A stretch of 64,000 nt of DNA from an uncultured Pelagibacteraceae bacterium (GTDB taxonomy: Bacteria; Pseudomonadota; Alphaproteobacteria; Pelagibacterales; Pelagibacteraceae): contig CACHGA010000001.1 of NCBI GenBank assembly GCA_902579285.1, positions 124,001-188,000 on the forward strand, given 5' to 3'. Position 1 is the first letter of the stretch, and each line of letters starts with the position of its first letter. Shown here piece by piece: positions 35,357 to 44,269 of this stretch. The translations under genes and the position numbers were made by a program. The notes below the pieces were generated by a model. That model was not told the origin of the DNA. It saw only the letters and a list, made by a program, of their open reading frames with translations, and did not search any database.

Positions 35357-36609
35357 TTTAAACTTAAGGCGTTTCCTGCACCGTATGTACTTCCCCAAAG
35401 TACAATTATTTTTTTTTCTTTAGATGAGACTATCTTTAACGCATCTTTAATATTTTTAGCTTCAACCGTTTTAAAACCTTGCTTTTCAGAAATTTTTTTT
35501 AAATCAAATGAACTTAAGGCATTTGACTCCTCTGGGATTTTAAAAGTAACTATCTTTTTGAAAATTCCTTTAAAATTTTTTATTAACTTATCTGGATTTT
35601 TATTTTTTAAAATTCCGCATATACCATAGATGGGTAATTTAATTTTTTTTAAATACCTTGCTAAATTTTTGGTAGATTCGTCACTATGGCAAGTATCAAT
35701 CAAAAACTTTTCAGTTTTATAGAGTTTTTTTGTCAATTTACCTCTTACAAATTGACAACGGCCTTCAAATTTAATTTTTTTAATTGTTTGCTTTATTTTT
35801 TTTGCATCTACTCCTAGATCAATGGCTACTTTTATAGCCAAACCAACATTTTCCCACAAACCATCAGAATGAATATTTTTAGAATTAAGTAAGATTAAAT
35901 TATTTTGATCTTTATAAAATTTTTTATTATTTTTACTTATAATGCTCCACGAACCATAGTATTTTTTAACACTTGAGTTCTTTTGTAAAATTTTTTTTAT
36001 TATTCTTAAAGTTTTTGGTTTTTGCTTTCCGGTATAAATAGTGGTATTTTCACTTAAATAACCAACTTTCTGTTTACATATTTCACCTATACTTTTCGGC
36101 TTAATCCACTCAGTGTGTTGCTTATTTATTTGTGTACAGATTTGAGCTAAAGGGGCTTGCCATAGATTTGTACTGTCCTTTCTAAAAAATAATCCAGCTT
36201 CAATTAGATTAAAGGAGTTGGAATCTGATTTAGTTGCAGCCAAAATAAATATACAGGTAAGCAACTCAAATAAAGTGAGCCTTTGTTTTGTTTTTTCGAT
36301 AATTTTCTTATATTTTTTTATTTCAGCGAGTGAAATAAACCGATTCCCCAACCAAATTCTTGATCTTACATCGTACAAATGAGGACTAGTAAACGTATTT
36401 ACTTTTTTATTATCTGCTTCTAAAAAGTATTTTAATGATGTTAAAAAACTGTTTTTACCATCGCTTCCTATAACATTGATTACATTATTAAGTTCGTCTT
36501 GAGGATCATGAAGTATAGATAAAACTTTCTTGATCCTTTTAAGATCTAAATTAATTCTTTTGCTATACTGCTTTTGAAGTTTCTGATAAAGTTTTTTCGA
36601 TGCTCTCAT
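35353..36609 (-). CDS. folC: Folylpolyglutamate / dihydrofolate synthase
   Basis: Mur-ligase-fold enzyme of 418 residues adding glutamate to folates (and usually dihydropteroate). Seen are the N-terminal INLDLKRIKKVLSIL helix typical of FolC, the P-loop variant NVIGSDGKNS (about 42-51), FTSPHLYDVRSRI, FEGRCQFV and the late IDTCHSDES motif. The P-loop lacks the usual G-T-N-G-K-G-S form (it reads GSDGKNS), a noticeable divergence. The ATG lies 47 bases inside the end of accD; both frames look genuine there. Confidence 0.88.
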   Translation of the reverse strand: MRASKKLYQKLQKQYSKRINLDLKRIKKVLSILHDPQDELNNVINVIGSDGKNSFLTSLKYFLEADNKKVNTFTSPHLYDVRSRIWLGNRFISLAEIKKYKKIIEKTKQRLTLFELLTCIFILAATKSDSNSFNLIEAGLFFRKDSTNLWQAPLAQICTQINKQHTEWIKPKSIGEICKQKVGYLSENTTIYTGKQKPKTLRIIKKILQKNSSVKKYYGSWSIISKNNKKFYKDQNNLILLNSKNIHSDGLWENVGLAIKVAIDLGVDAKKIKQTIKKIKFEGRCQFVRGKLTKKLYKTEKFLIDTCHSDESTKNLARYLKKIKLPIYGICGILKNKNPDKLIKNFKGIFKKIVTFKIPEESNALSSFDLKKISEKQGFKTVEAKNIKDALKIVSSKEKKIIVLWGSTYGAGNALSLN

Positions 36610-37528
36610 CTATAGTTTCACTTGGACTATCAGCTATAGATTTAATTTTCGGTTTTTTCAACAAGACTCTTGCAATTTTTGTAACACCATCTTTTATTTC
36701 TAATCTACTTGAAAAGATTATATCTACTAAGGCGTCTAGGGATGATCCTTGTCCAAAATTTTCAGGTAACTGTTCGCCAGATTTTAGATTTGCTGTAACT
36801 CTTTTTCCACTAAATAAAATGTCATGTGAACCAGGTGATTCTACACATAAAATATCATGATTATTCCACATAACATAAGTTCCTCCACTTAATTTAGAAC
36901 AAGCCACACCAATTGATAAAATTCCTGCTTTCTTTAATTCAGAATAAGCTATTTGTGTCTTAACCATACCACTAGCTAACGCAGGGACTCCACCAGTGAC
37001 GGCCATTCCTCCACTTTGTAAAATAGAAATAAATATATCAGCTTTAATTTCAATTGCTTTAACGGCTGCTGAAACAAAATGTTCACTCTCTTTCGGTGTC
37101 ATTGCGCTACCACCGAATTTCCACTCGGAACAAACTACTACAGCTGTTAAACCATTTATTTTACCTGAGGCACATGCAAAAGCAGAGTCAAGTCCTGTAG
37201 CTTCTTCATATTTTTTTCTTTTTGAGATATATGGTTTATTATTTATTTTAAAATTTAATGGATCAGAGTCTGCTGGTGGACATGGAATTTCTTCATACAA
37301 AGAACTATCAAATATATTTTTTAATCTTAGTTTTGCAGGGTAATCAAAGTGATAGTTACAAGAACATATAAATTGTAAGCCCTCTAAATCTTTTTTATAT
37401 TGTAATTTTTTGCATGATGGACAGTTTATCCAATCTGCATTTTCTTGCTCATTTCTAGAAGGTCTTTTCCTGGTGTATTTTTTTAGTGAATCACCAAATT
37501 TTTTAATTTTATCTTTTATCCAATTCAT
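36563..37528 (-). CDS. accD: Acetyl-CoA carboxylase carboxyltransferase subunit beta
   Basis: Beta subunit of the carboxyltransferase that makes malonyl-CoA for fatty acid synthesis, 321 residues. The N-terminal zinc ribbon has C36/C39 as CxxC but the second pair reads CSC (C55/C57), one residue shorter than the canonical CxxC. The crotonase-like domain has AFACASGKINGLTAVV, GGMAVTGGVPALASG and YVMWNNHDI. The gene overlaps trpA upstream (4 bases, ATGA) and folC downstream (47 bases). The partner accA is not in the window. Confidence 0.94.
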   Translation of the reverse strand: MNWIKDKIKKFGDSLKKYTRKRPSRNEQENADWINCPSCKKLQYKKDLEGLQFICSCNYHFDYPAKLRLKNIFDSSLYEEIPCPPADSDPLNFKINNKPYISKRKKYEEATGLDSAFACASGKINGLTAVVVCSEWKFGGSAMTPKESEHFVSAAVKAIEIKADIFISILQSGGMAVTGGVPALASGMVKTQIAYSELKKAGILSIGVACSKLSGGTYVMWNNHDILCVESPGSHDILFSGKRVTANLKSGEQLPENFGQGSSLDALVDIIFSSRLEIKDGVTKIARVLLKKPKIKSIADSPSETIDESIEKTLSETSKAV

Positions 37529-38325
37529 ATAATTTTATTTTTTAAAACTTTTACCATTTTATTTAATTTTATGACAGGATTTTGACGATTTTTAATAGAA
37601 TCACTAATTCCCTTGCACAATGCGCTTCCTACTACTAAACCATCGGCTTTTTTAAAAGAACCAATGGTTTTATTAGTAATACCAAATCCAATTACCATAT
37701 TTTTTGATTTATTGATTCTTTTAATTTTGAAATAATTTTTTAAAATTCTCTTTGGAGAAACTTTTAATTTTCCTCCTGTGGTTGATAACATACTTATCAA
37801 ATAATTTAGATCATGGGAGTCTCTTATAATTTTTTTCATTCTTTCTTTTGATGTTGTAGGCGATATAAGTTGAACGAAAGTAATTGAATTTTTTCTGCAT
37901 AATTTTGCAAATTTTTTATTATCAGGCCAAGGAAGATCTACAATTATCAAACCATTCACACCAGCTTGTTTACATTTTTTTACAAACTTATTTTCTCCAT
38001 AACTATAGACCATTTGATAATATCCCATAAGAATACAAGGTTTTGCATTTCTACTTTTTTTATAATTTTTGACAATTTGAAAAGCATCTTTAAGCTTAAA
38101 CCCATTTTTTAAAGCCCTGTAAGTACTGTTTTGAATTTGTGGACCATCTGCAGTTGGTGCATTAAAAGGAAAACCTATCTCTACAATATCTGCATACTGG
38201 GATATAGATTTTAAAATTTCTAATGATTTTTTTTTAGAATTATCACCCGCAACTGTATAGGTTAATAGAGCAGGCCTGTTTTCTCTTTTACATTTTTCAA
38301 AAGCTAAACTAATTTGAGACTTCAT
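37525..38325 (-). CDS. trpA: Tryptophan synthase alpha chain (divergent)
   Basis: TIM-barrel subunit of 266 residues that releases indole from indole-glycerol phosphate. The catalytic pair is preserved with the same numbering as Salmonella: E49 (IVEIGFPF) and D60 (TADGP), and loop 6 retains T183. However, the usual FSDP reads FNAP (A56 for the interface Asp), and loop 6 reads YLISMLSTTGG instead of the usual S-R-A-G-V-T-G. Overlaps of 4 bases join it to trpB and accD. Either fast divergence or an altered substrate would explain these changes. Confidence 0.85.
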   Translation of the reverse strand: MKSQISLAFEKCKRENRPALLTYTVAGDNSKKKSLEILKSISQYADIVEIGFPFNAPTADGPQIQNSTYRALKNGFKLKDAFQIVKNYKKSRNAKPCILMGYYQMVYSYGENKFVKKCKQAGVNGLIIVDLPWPDNKKFAKLCRKNSITFVQLISPTTSKERMKKIIRDSHDLNYLISMLSTTGGKLKVSPKRILKNYFKIKRINKSKNMVIGFGITNKTIGSFKKADGLVVGSALCKGISDSIKNRQNPVIKLNKMVKVLKNKII

Positions 38326-39557
38326 CTTATATAATTACCCAAACGTTTTTTTATAATGTCCCTATCTTTAAGACTATCTCCACAACTATTAACCACTATA
38401 ATATTTGACTCGTCAAGTTTTGGAGCAATTTTAATTGCTTCAGCAAAAGAATGTGCAGGTTCTAAGCTTGGAGAAATTTCCTCAAGTTCAGTAACAAGTT
38501 TATATGCAGAAAAAGCCTCTTCGTCGGTTGCAACAGTATACCTTGCTCTACCAACATCTTTTAAAAAACAATGAATCGGTGAACATGACGGATAATCTAA
38601 TCCGCTCGAACAACTTTCTGTCTCACTTATTTGTCCATCATTGTCTTGCACACAATAAGCTGCTGCTCCATGAAGAATTCCAATTTTTGAATTTTTGCTC
38701 AAAGGCGCAGCATGAAGTTTACTATTTTTTGGTCCACCAGCCTCTACCCCAATAAGTTCTATGTGTTTTTTATTATAATCAAAAAACTCGCTCCAAAAAC
38801 CATATGCGCTAGATCCTCCACCAACACAATTAATTAATTTTAATTTGTTTGGAATTTCGCCAAACTCATCTTCTAATTGGACTTTTAGTTCTCTGGAAAT
38901 TTGCGCTGTACTCCACCCACAAATTTTCACAAATATATTTGGGCCCACTAAACTACCAATGCCCATGTGAACTTTGTCACAATTTGAGACCCAATATCTA
39001 ATACATTCACTAACAGCATCTACTAATGTTCTACTTCCTGAGGTAACTGGAACAATCTCAGCGCCGTTTTTTCTTATTGCATCGCAATTTGGCTTTTGTC
39101 TCTCTATATCTCTAGTCCCCATGAAGACTTTACATCCAAGACCAAATTTTTTTGCGACCATAGAAAACATTTTTCCGTTATAACCAGCCCCAGTATCTGT
39201 GCAAATATACTTTTTTTTGGCTTTTTTGCACAACATCGCATGTGTAATAGCGTTATAGATTTTATGAGCTCCTCCATTGGCATCTGAAACCATTTTTGCA
39301 TAAATCTGAGCACCACCTAAATGATCTGTAAGATTTTGTAATTTGAAAAACCTTGTAGGCGATCCAACATAATTTTCATATAAATCATCTCTTTCTTTTA
39401 GAAACTTTTTATCTTTTCTACATTTATCGAATAATTTTGATAAATCATCTATAGGTTTTTTCAATGTTTCGGCTACGTAATTGCCACCAAATTTTCCACC
39501 GTAAAAACCATTTTTATCGTGTTGATCAATTAAGGGTATTCCTTTTTTAACTTTCAT
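38322..39557 (-). CDS. trpB: Tryptophan synthase beta chain-like PLP enzyme (divergent)
   Basis: PLP enzyme of 411 residues that matches TrpB along its length (GGKFGGNYVAETL, GSPTRFF, GAHKIYN with PLP-Lys K99, VGGGSSAYG phosphate loop, LDYPSCSPIH). Residues that are nearly invariant in TrpB differ: the catalytic Glu of ETGAGQHG is D121 in DTGAGYNG, the loop His is N127, the pyridine-nitrogen Ser of NLSG is C392 in NSCG, and the EDLNHTGAHK stretch reads SDANGGAHK. It is coupled to trpA and most likely serves tryptophan synthesis, but a changed activity is possible. Confidence 0.75.
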   Translation of the reverse strand: MKVKKGIPLIDQHDKNGFYGGKFGGNYVAETLKKPIDDLSKLFDKCRKDKKFLKERDDLYENYVGSPTRFFKLQNLTDHLGGAQIYAKMVSDANGGAHKIYNAITHAMLCKKAKKKYICTDTGAGYNGKMFSMVAKKFGLGCKVFMGTRDIERQKPNCDAIRKNGAEIVPVTSGSRTLVDAVSECIRYWVSNCDKVHMGIGSLVGPNIFVKICGWSTAQISRELKVQLEDEFGEIPNKLKLINCVGGGSSAYGFWSEFFDYNKKHIELIGVEAGGPKNSKLHAAPLSKNSKIGILHGAAAYCVQDNDGQISETESCSSGLDYPSCSPIHCFLKDVGRARYTVATDEEAFSAYKLVTELEEISPSLEPAHSFAEAIKIAPKLDESNIIVVNSCGDSLKDRDIIKKRLGNYIR

Positions 39558-39578
39558 TATTAAAATGTGTTTATATTA

Positions 39579-40235
39579 TTATTTAGCCGACTGTATAATT
39601 TTTTTAATGTTTTGACTAGCATCTCCACTTTCATAGATTGGTCTTCCTATTACTGTAAATGCTTTATCATCATTTTTTGAAATCTTACAAAACTCCGAGT
39701 AACTCATAACTCTTTTTTGGTCATCTTTTTTATCTTCAAGACCTCTAATTCCAGGACAAAAAATCTTTAAGTTTTTTGACAAAGATCTTATAGACGAATA
39801 TTCCTGTGCAGAGGCAACTATGCCACTAAGCCCTGATTTTATACCTAGGTCTGCTAAATGTTTAACCTGTTCTTGAGATGCAGATTGAGAGGTCAACACT
39901 GTAACACCTAACAACTCTAAATTTCCTGCAGCCTCTTTGGCTGCTCTAAGCATATTCGCGCCCCCACTAGTGTGAATTGTTAAATATTTTGCAGTTTTTA
40001 ATGAAGCAATACTTGCTACAGTTTTCTTAACTGTATTAGGAACATCGTGGACCTTTAAGTCTAAAAATATTTCAAGACCAAATCCTGCAAGTTTTTCTAA
40101 TCCTTCTTTTCCACAGATCGCAAATAGTTCATTAGTAATCTTAAGTCCAGCAGCATCATTTTTTATTTTTTCAGCAACATCGACGGCTTTACCAAAATTT
40201 GAAAAATCTAAAGCTACAAAAATATTTTTTTTCAA
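39579..40235 (-). CDS. pyrF: Orotidine 5'-phosphate decarboxylase
   Basis: Final enzyme of UMP synthesis, 218 residues. The N-terminal FVALDFS, the substrate Lys of GLKITNELF, and the catalytic FLDLKVHDVPNTV with its Asp-Lys-Asp network are present, as are CPGIRG and the C-terminal VIGRPIYES phosphate site. It sits directly between trpB and ihfB; the trpF gene often found next to it in alphaproteobacteria is missing here. Confidence 0.95.
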   Translation of the reverse strand: MKKNIFVALDFSNFGKAVDVAEKIKNDAAGLKITNELFAICGKEGLEKLAGFGLEIFLDLKVHDVPNTVKKTVASIASLKTAKYLTIHTSGGANMLRAAKEAAGNLELLGVTVLTSQSASQEQVKHLADLGIKSGLSGIVASAQEYSSIRSLSKNLKIFCPGIRGLEDKKDDQKRVMSYSEFCKISKNDDKAFTVIGRPIYESGDASQNIKKIIQSAK

Positions 40236-40528
40236 TTTTTTATCCTATCTTCATTAATTCTTTTTTTTAGCTCCATAGACATCTTGAAAGATATAGATTT
40301 TTTTTGAGGAGATTTAAACCTATCTCCAGTTCGGGGATTAATAGCTATTTTTTCCTTAAGCTCTTTTGAAGAAAATCTTCCAAAACCTCTTAATTCTGTA
40401 CTTTTACCGTTTTTTATACCCTGAATGATTGTGTCAATCGTTATCTGAAAAATCTTATCGAGATATTGTTTTTTAAGATTTTGATGAATTCTTTTAGATA
40501 ATTTTGAAATTATCTCAGATCTCACCAT
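40232..40528 (-). CDS. ihfB: Integration host factor subunit beta
   Basis: DNA-bending HU-family protein of 98 residues. It has the typical ISKLSKRIHQN start, LRGFGRFSSKE, and the DNA-arm sequence NPRTGDRFKSP followed by KKSISFKMSMELKKRIN. Its place directly after rpsA is the conserved position of ihfB (himD), supporting the beta-subunit call over HU. It overlaps pyrF by 4 bases and abuts rpsA with a one-base overlap. Confidence 0.92.
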   Translation of the reverse strand: MVRSEIISKLSKRIHQNLKKQYLDKIFQITIDTIIQGIKNGKSTELRGFGRFSSKELKEKIAINPRTGDRFKSPQKKSISFKMSMELKKRINEDRIKN

Positions 40529-42285
40529 TATTTTTCTTCTTTATCCTTTTTTTTATCTTTTTTTTTAGACCCAAGGACTTTTCCAAATATTGATTTTAAA
40601 GATTGACCACTTGATTTTCCTTCTTTACCAAACTTTTTAACTGCCTCTTCATTTTCGATCCTCTCTTTCTCTTTAACTGAAAGCACAACTTTGCTTTGTT
40701 CAGGCTTTAACTCAACAATCGCACAATCTAATCTATTCCCAGGCTGAAATATTGTTTCTCGTTGATCTTGAACATTAAGAGCTAAATCGCTTTTCTTTAT
40801 TGTGGTAATTAAATTTTCATTATTTCCAATAACTACTTTTATCCCTTTTTTTGGCAATATCTCTTTTACAGATACTGTGATTATGCTTCCAACTTTTAAT
40901 TTTTCATCTTTAAAATAGTCAAAAGGTGATTTTTCTAATTGTTTAATTCCTAATCTGATTTTTTCTTTTTCTCTATCTACTTCTAATATTTTCGCTTTAA
41001 TAGAATCATTTTTTTTAAATTTTTTTAAACTCTGATCGCTCTCATTCCAAGCAATATCTTTATAATGTATCATTCCTACCAGCTCAGAGTTCTCGATTGA
41101 AACAAACAAACCAAAATCTGTAATATTATTTACTTTACAATTCACTGTTGACTCCACGGGAGATTTTTTCATAAAAATATTCCAAGGATTATCTAAAGTT
41201 TGTCTGTAACTTAGAGAAATCCTTCTTTTAGATGTGTCAATCTCGATAATTTTAACTTTAATTTCCTGAGACGGAGACAAAACTTTACTTGGTTGAATAT
41301 TTTTTTTCGTCCAAGAAATCTCCGATTGGTGTACAAGACCTTCAAGATTATCATCTAACTTAACAAAGGCCCCATATTCTACACACTTTGTAACAATCCC
41401 TTTGTAAACTTCATTTATTTTGTATTTTTTTTCTAAATTTTCATAGGGATCTTTATGCATTTGTTTAATACCGACACTAATTCTTTTAGTCTCATTATCA
41501 ATTTTAATTATTTTGCATTTTATCGTTTGACCTACTGATAAAAGATCTGATGTTTTTTTAACTCTTGAATAAGATAAATCAGTTACATGCAATAATGCAT
41601 CGGCTCCGTTCAAATCAATAAATGCTCCCCAATCTAGAATAGCTTTACATTTACCTTCAACAATATCCCCCTCTTTTATTTTTGAAAGAATTTTATCTAT
41701 ACCTTCGTTTCTGCTTTTCTCAAGAATTGCTCTTCTAGATACCACAAGGTTTCCTCTTGCTTTGTCGCATTTGACCACTAAAAATTTTAGAGGTGTATTC
41801 ATTAATTTATCTATTTCAAAATTTTTTAATGGACTTGTCGCGATTTGTGACCCTGGCAAAAAGCATAAACAAGAATTGACATTTACTACCATGCCACCTT
41901 TAACTTTATTTGTTATAATACCCTCAACTTCTTCTTGGGTCTCAAAAGCTTTTTCCATTTTCTTCCAAGTACTCATTCTTCTTGCTTTTTCTCGACTTAC
42001 AACAATCTCACCAGATTTAAAAGATTCTATCCTTTCCAAATAGACATCAACTTTTGAACCAACTTTTAAATCTTGAAATTCTTTAGAAATTTTAAATTCT
42101 TCAATAGGAATTATACCTTCGGACTTTGCTTTAAGATCTACAAAAACAAATTTTTTCCCGATTTCACTTATAGTTGCTTTAATTATGTTTCCTTCCTTTA
42201 AATCTCTTTTTTTTAAATCTTCTTTTAAGAGCGCATCAAATTCTTTGGCGGCGGGGTTTTTTGTGGAATCTGTTTTAATTTCCAT
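40528..42285 (-). CDS. rpsA: 30S ribosomal protein S1
   Basis: Ribosomal protein of 585 residues that binds mRNA leaders and unfolds them at the 30S platform. Six S1/OB repeats can be followed (starts near residues 30, 115, 200, 285, 370 and 455), each with a G-x-V/I-x-G-F/A-x-V pattern, e.g. CKAILDWGAFIDLNGADALLH cut short here. The C-terminus is a Lys-rich tail (KKKDKKKDKEEK). S1 matters here because many genes in this window lack strong Shine-Dalgarno sequences. It overlaps cmk by 11 bases. Confidence 0.97.
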   Translation of the reverse strand: MEIKTDSTKNPAAKEFDALLKEDLKKRDLKEGNIIKATISEIGKKFVFVDLKAKSEGIIPIEEFKISKEFQDLKVGSKVDVYLERIESFKSGEIVVSREKARRMSTWKKMEKAFETQEEVEGIITNKVKGGMVVNVNSCLCFLPGSQIATSPLKNFEIDKLMNTPLKFLVVKCDKARGNLVVSRRAILEKSRNEGIDKILSKIKEGDIVEGKCKAILDWGAFIDLNGADALLHVTDLSYSRVKKTSDLLSVGQTIKCKIIKIDNETKRISVGIKQMHKDPYENLEKKYKINEVYKGIVTKCVEYGAFVKLDDNLEGLVHQSEISWTKKNIQPSKVLSPSQEIKVKIIEIDTSKRRISLSYRQTLDNPWNIFMKKSPVESTVNCKVNNITDFGLFVSIENSELVGMIHYKDIAWNESDQSLKKFKKNDSIKAKILEVDREKEKIRLGIKQLEKSPFDYFKDEKLKVGSIITVSVKEILPKKGIKVVIGNNENLITTIKKSDLALNVQDQRETIFQPGNRLDCAIVELKPEQSKVVLSVKEKERIENEEAVKKFGKEGKSSGQSLKSIFGKVLGSKKKDKKKDKEEK

Positions 42286-42937
42286 ACTTGTCTAAAATTT
42301 TCCTATCCATAATTTTGCACATTTTATTTACCATCATTGTTATATTTCTTAATTTTCCGGTGTCCACAATTACCGCATCACGGCTTTTTAGTAAAGGACT
42401 GTTTTTTCTTGAAACATCTCTCAAATTACGGTTTTGCAGGTCTTTTTTAACATTCTTAAAAATTATCTTTTTATTTTTTTTCTTTAATTCTTTATATCTT
42501 CTTTTAGCAGCAATATTTAAACTACATACAAAAAAAAATTTTAAATCTGCTTTAGGCAAAATTACTGTACCAATGTCTCTTCCTTCTATACAAACTTTTT
42601 TATGTTTTGACGCAAAATCTTTTTGAAACTTTTTTAAAACATCTCTAATTTTTTTTTCTTTTGCGATAATAGATGTGTATTCTGAAATTTTTGATGAATG
42701 AAGACCAATATTATTTAACTTATTATAATTAAGTTTTTTAAATTTTGATTTTAAAAATTTGACTTTATTTTTTGGTTTATGTTTTAAAAGTTGATGACTT
42801 GCAAATCTATAGAGAAGTCCAGATGACAAAAATTTAAGTCCATATTTTCTTGAAATTATTTTGGCACCTGTTGTTTTACCACTAGCACCTGAGCCGTCTG
42901 CAGCTAAAACAAATTTATGATTATTTTTTAATTTCAT
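42275..42937 (-). CDS. cmk: Cytidylate kinase
   Basis: CMP/dCMP kinase of 220 residues. The P-loop is DGSGASGKTTGAK (about 14-26), a variant of the usual DGPAASGKGT form, followed by LKFLSSGLLYRF, the CMP-binding IEGRDIGTVILPKADLKFF region and RNLRDVSRKNSPL. The cmk-rpsA-ihfB order is conserved in many proteobacteria. It is very Lys-rich and overlaps aroA by 17 bases and rpsA by 11. Confidence 0.92.
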   Translation of the reverse strand: MKLKNNHKFVLAADGSGASGKTTGAKIISRKYGLKFLSSGLLYRFASHQLLKHKPKNKVKFLKSKFKKLNYNKLNNIGLHSSKISEYTSIIAKEKKIRDVLKKFQKDFASKHKKVCIEGRDIGTVILPKADLKFFFVCSLNIAAKRRYKELKKKNKKIIFKNVKKDLQNRNLRDVSRKNSPLLKSRDAVIVDTGKLRNITMMVNKMCKIMDRKILDKYGN

Positions 42938-44264
42938 AAGTTCCGCCTAATCTTTTTATAATCTTTAGAAACGATGGTGAGGATGTTTTTACTGTCTCAA
43001 ATCCATTTATAATAATTTTAACACCGGTGCTAAGAGCAAGTATTGCACAAGCCATTGCTATTCTGTGATCGTTAACTGATTTAACTTTTAAAAAATTATT
43101 TTTTTTAATAAAATTTCTTCCACCATAAATAGTCATTGAATTGTTTGAGGACTTACATTTAATTCCTATTTTAATTAAAATTTTTTTCATCTCTATAATT
43201 CTATTAGACTCCTTGTTAGCAAGTTCGCTTATCCCTGAAAATTTTGAAGTTCCTTTTGTAAGGGCAGCAATTACGAACATTATTGGATATTCATCGGTTG
43301 CCGTTAAGTAATGTGATGCGTTCGTTTTTAACGAAATCAATTTACTACTCTTGATTAAAATATCGCCTATGTATTCATTATTAATATTTTTTCTTTTAAT
43401 TATTTTAATTTTAGCCCCATGTTTTTTTAAAATATTATAAAATCCTAATCTTTTTGGATTTATACAAACATTTTTAATTCTTAGATTTGATTTATTATTT
43501 AATATACATATTGCAGCAAAAAAAGCTGCAGAGGAAGGGTCAGAAGGAACTTTGATATTGAAGGAATTTAACGGTTGTTTACCACAAATTTTAATAACAT
43601 TTTTTTTATCTTTGAACGAAATATTTTTAGAATTTTTAGTTAATAAATTTTCTGTATGATCCCGCGTTTTAAAACTTTCATGAACTGTTGAAGTTCCGTA
43701 AGAATTTAAAGCACCTAATATTGCAGCGCTTTTCAATTGAGCAGAATTTCCTGCTACGTATTTAATTGCTACTGGAAAATTTGAGGATCTTAATTTTAAT
43801 GGTAAATTAATTTTATTTTTTGGGAATATTTCTGCTCCAAATTCACTCAACAAAGAAATGAGTTTAGACATATTTCTTTTTTTTAGTGAACTATCTCCTG
43901 TGAGATTAACTTCGAGATCTGGAGTTGTGGAAATTATTGAACTTATCAAACGAAGCCCAGTACCACTATTACCTAAATTTAATAAAGTATTTTTTTTAGC
44001 ATAATACGATCCAAGACCCTTACCAAAAACTTCATACTCGTTTTTACTTTTTTTTATAATTTTACAGTTTAATTTTCTCAGACAATTTATTGTTGAGAAA
44101 ACATCTTCACTCAAAAGGGGATCAAATATTTTTGAAACACCTTGACTAATTGATCCAATTAAAAATGCTCTTATAGATATAGACTTATCTGAATCTACGT
44201 TTATAACTTTATTGAATTCACTAATTTTATTATTGATTACAACAGAGTAGCTTTTAACTGCCAT
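42921..44264 (-). CDS. aroA: 3-phosphoshikimate 1-carboxyvinyltransferase (EPSP synthase)
   Basis: Sixth step of the shikimate pathway, 447 residues. Landmarks: DSDKSISIRAFLIGS near the N-terminus (phosphoenolpyruvate/shikimate-binding Lys and Ser), LGNSGTGLRL, the SAQLKSAAILGAL segment, SDPSSAAFFAA and the C-terminal SVNDHRIAMACAILAL. The SAQ-K type places it with the class often found in alphaproteobacteria. It starts 6 bases after lptB ends and overlaps cmk by 17 bases. Confidence 0.93.
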   Translation of the reverse strand: MAVKSYSVVINNKISEFNKVINVDSDKSISIRAFLIGSISQGVSKIFDPLLSEDVFSTINCLRKLNCKIIKKSKNEYEVFGKGLGSYYAKKNTLLNLGNSGTGLRLISSIISTTPDLEVNLTGDSSLKKRNMSKLISLLSEFGAEIFPKNKINLPLKLRSSNFPVAIKYVAGNSAQLKSAAILGALNSYGTSTVHESFKTRDHTENLLTKNSKNISFKDKKNVIKICGKQPLNSFNIKVPSDPSSAAFFAAICILNNKSNLRIKNVCINPKRLGFYNILKKHGAKIKIIKRKNINNEYIGDILIKSSKLISLKTNASHYLTATDEYPIMFVIAALTKGTSKFSGISELANKESNRIIEMKKILIKIGIKCKSSNNSMTIYGGRNFIKKNNFLKVKSVNDHRIAMACAILALSTGVKIIINGFETVKTSSPSFLKIIKRLGGTYEIKK

Positions 44265-44269
44265 ACTTT

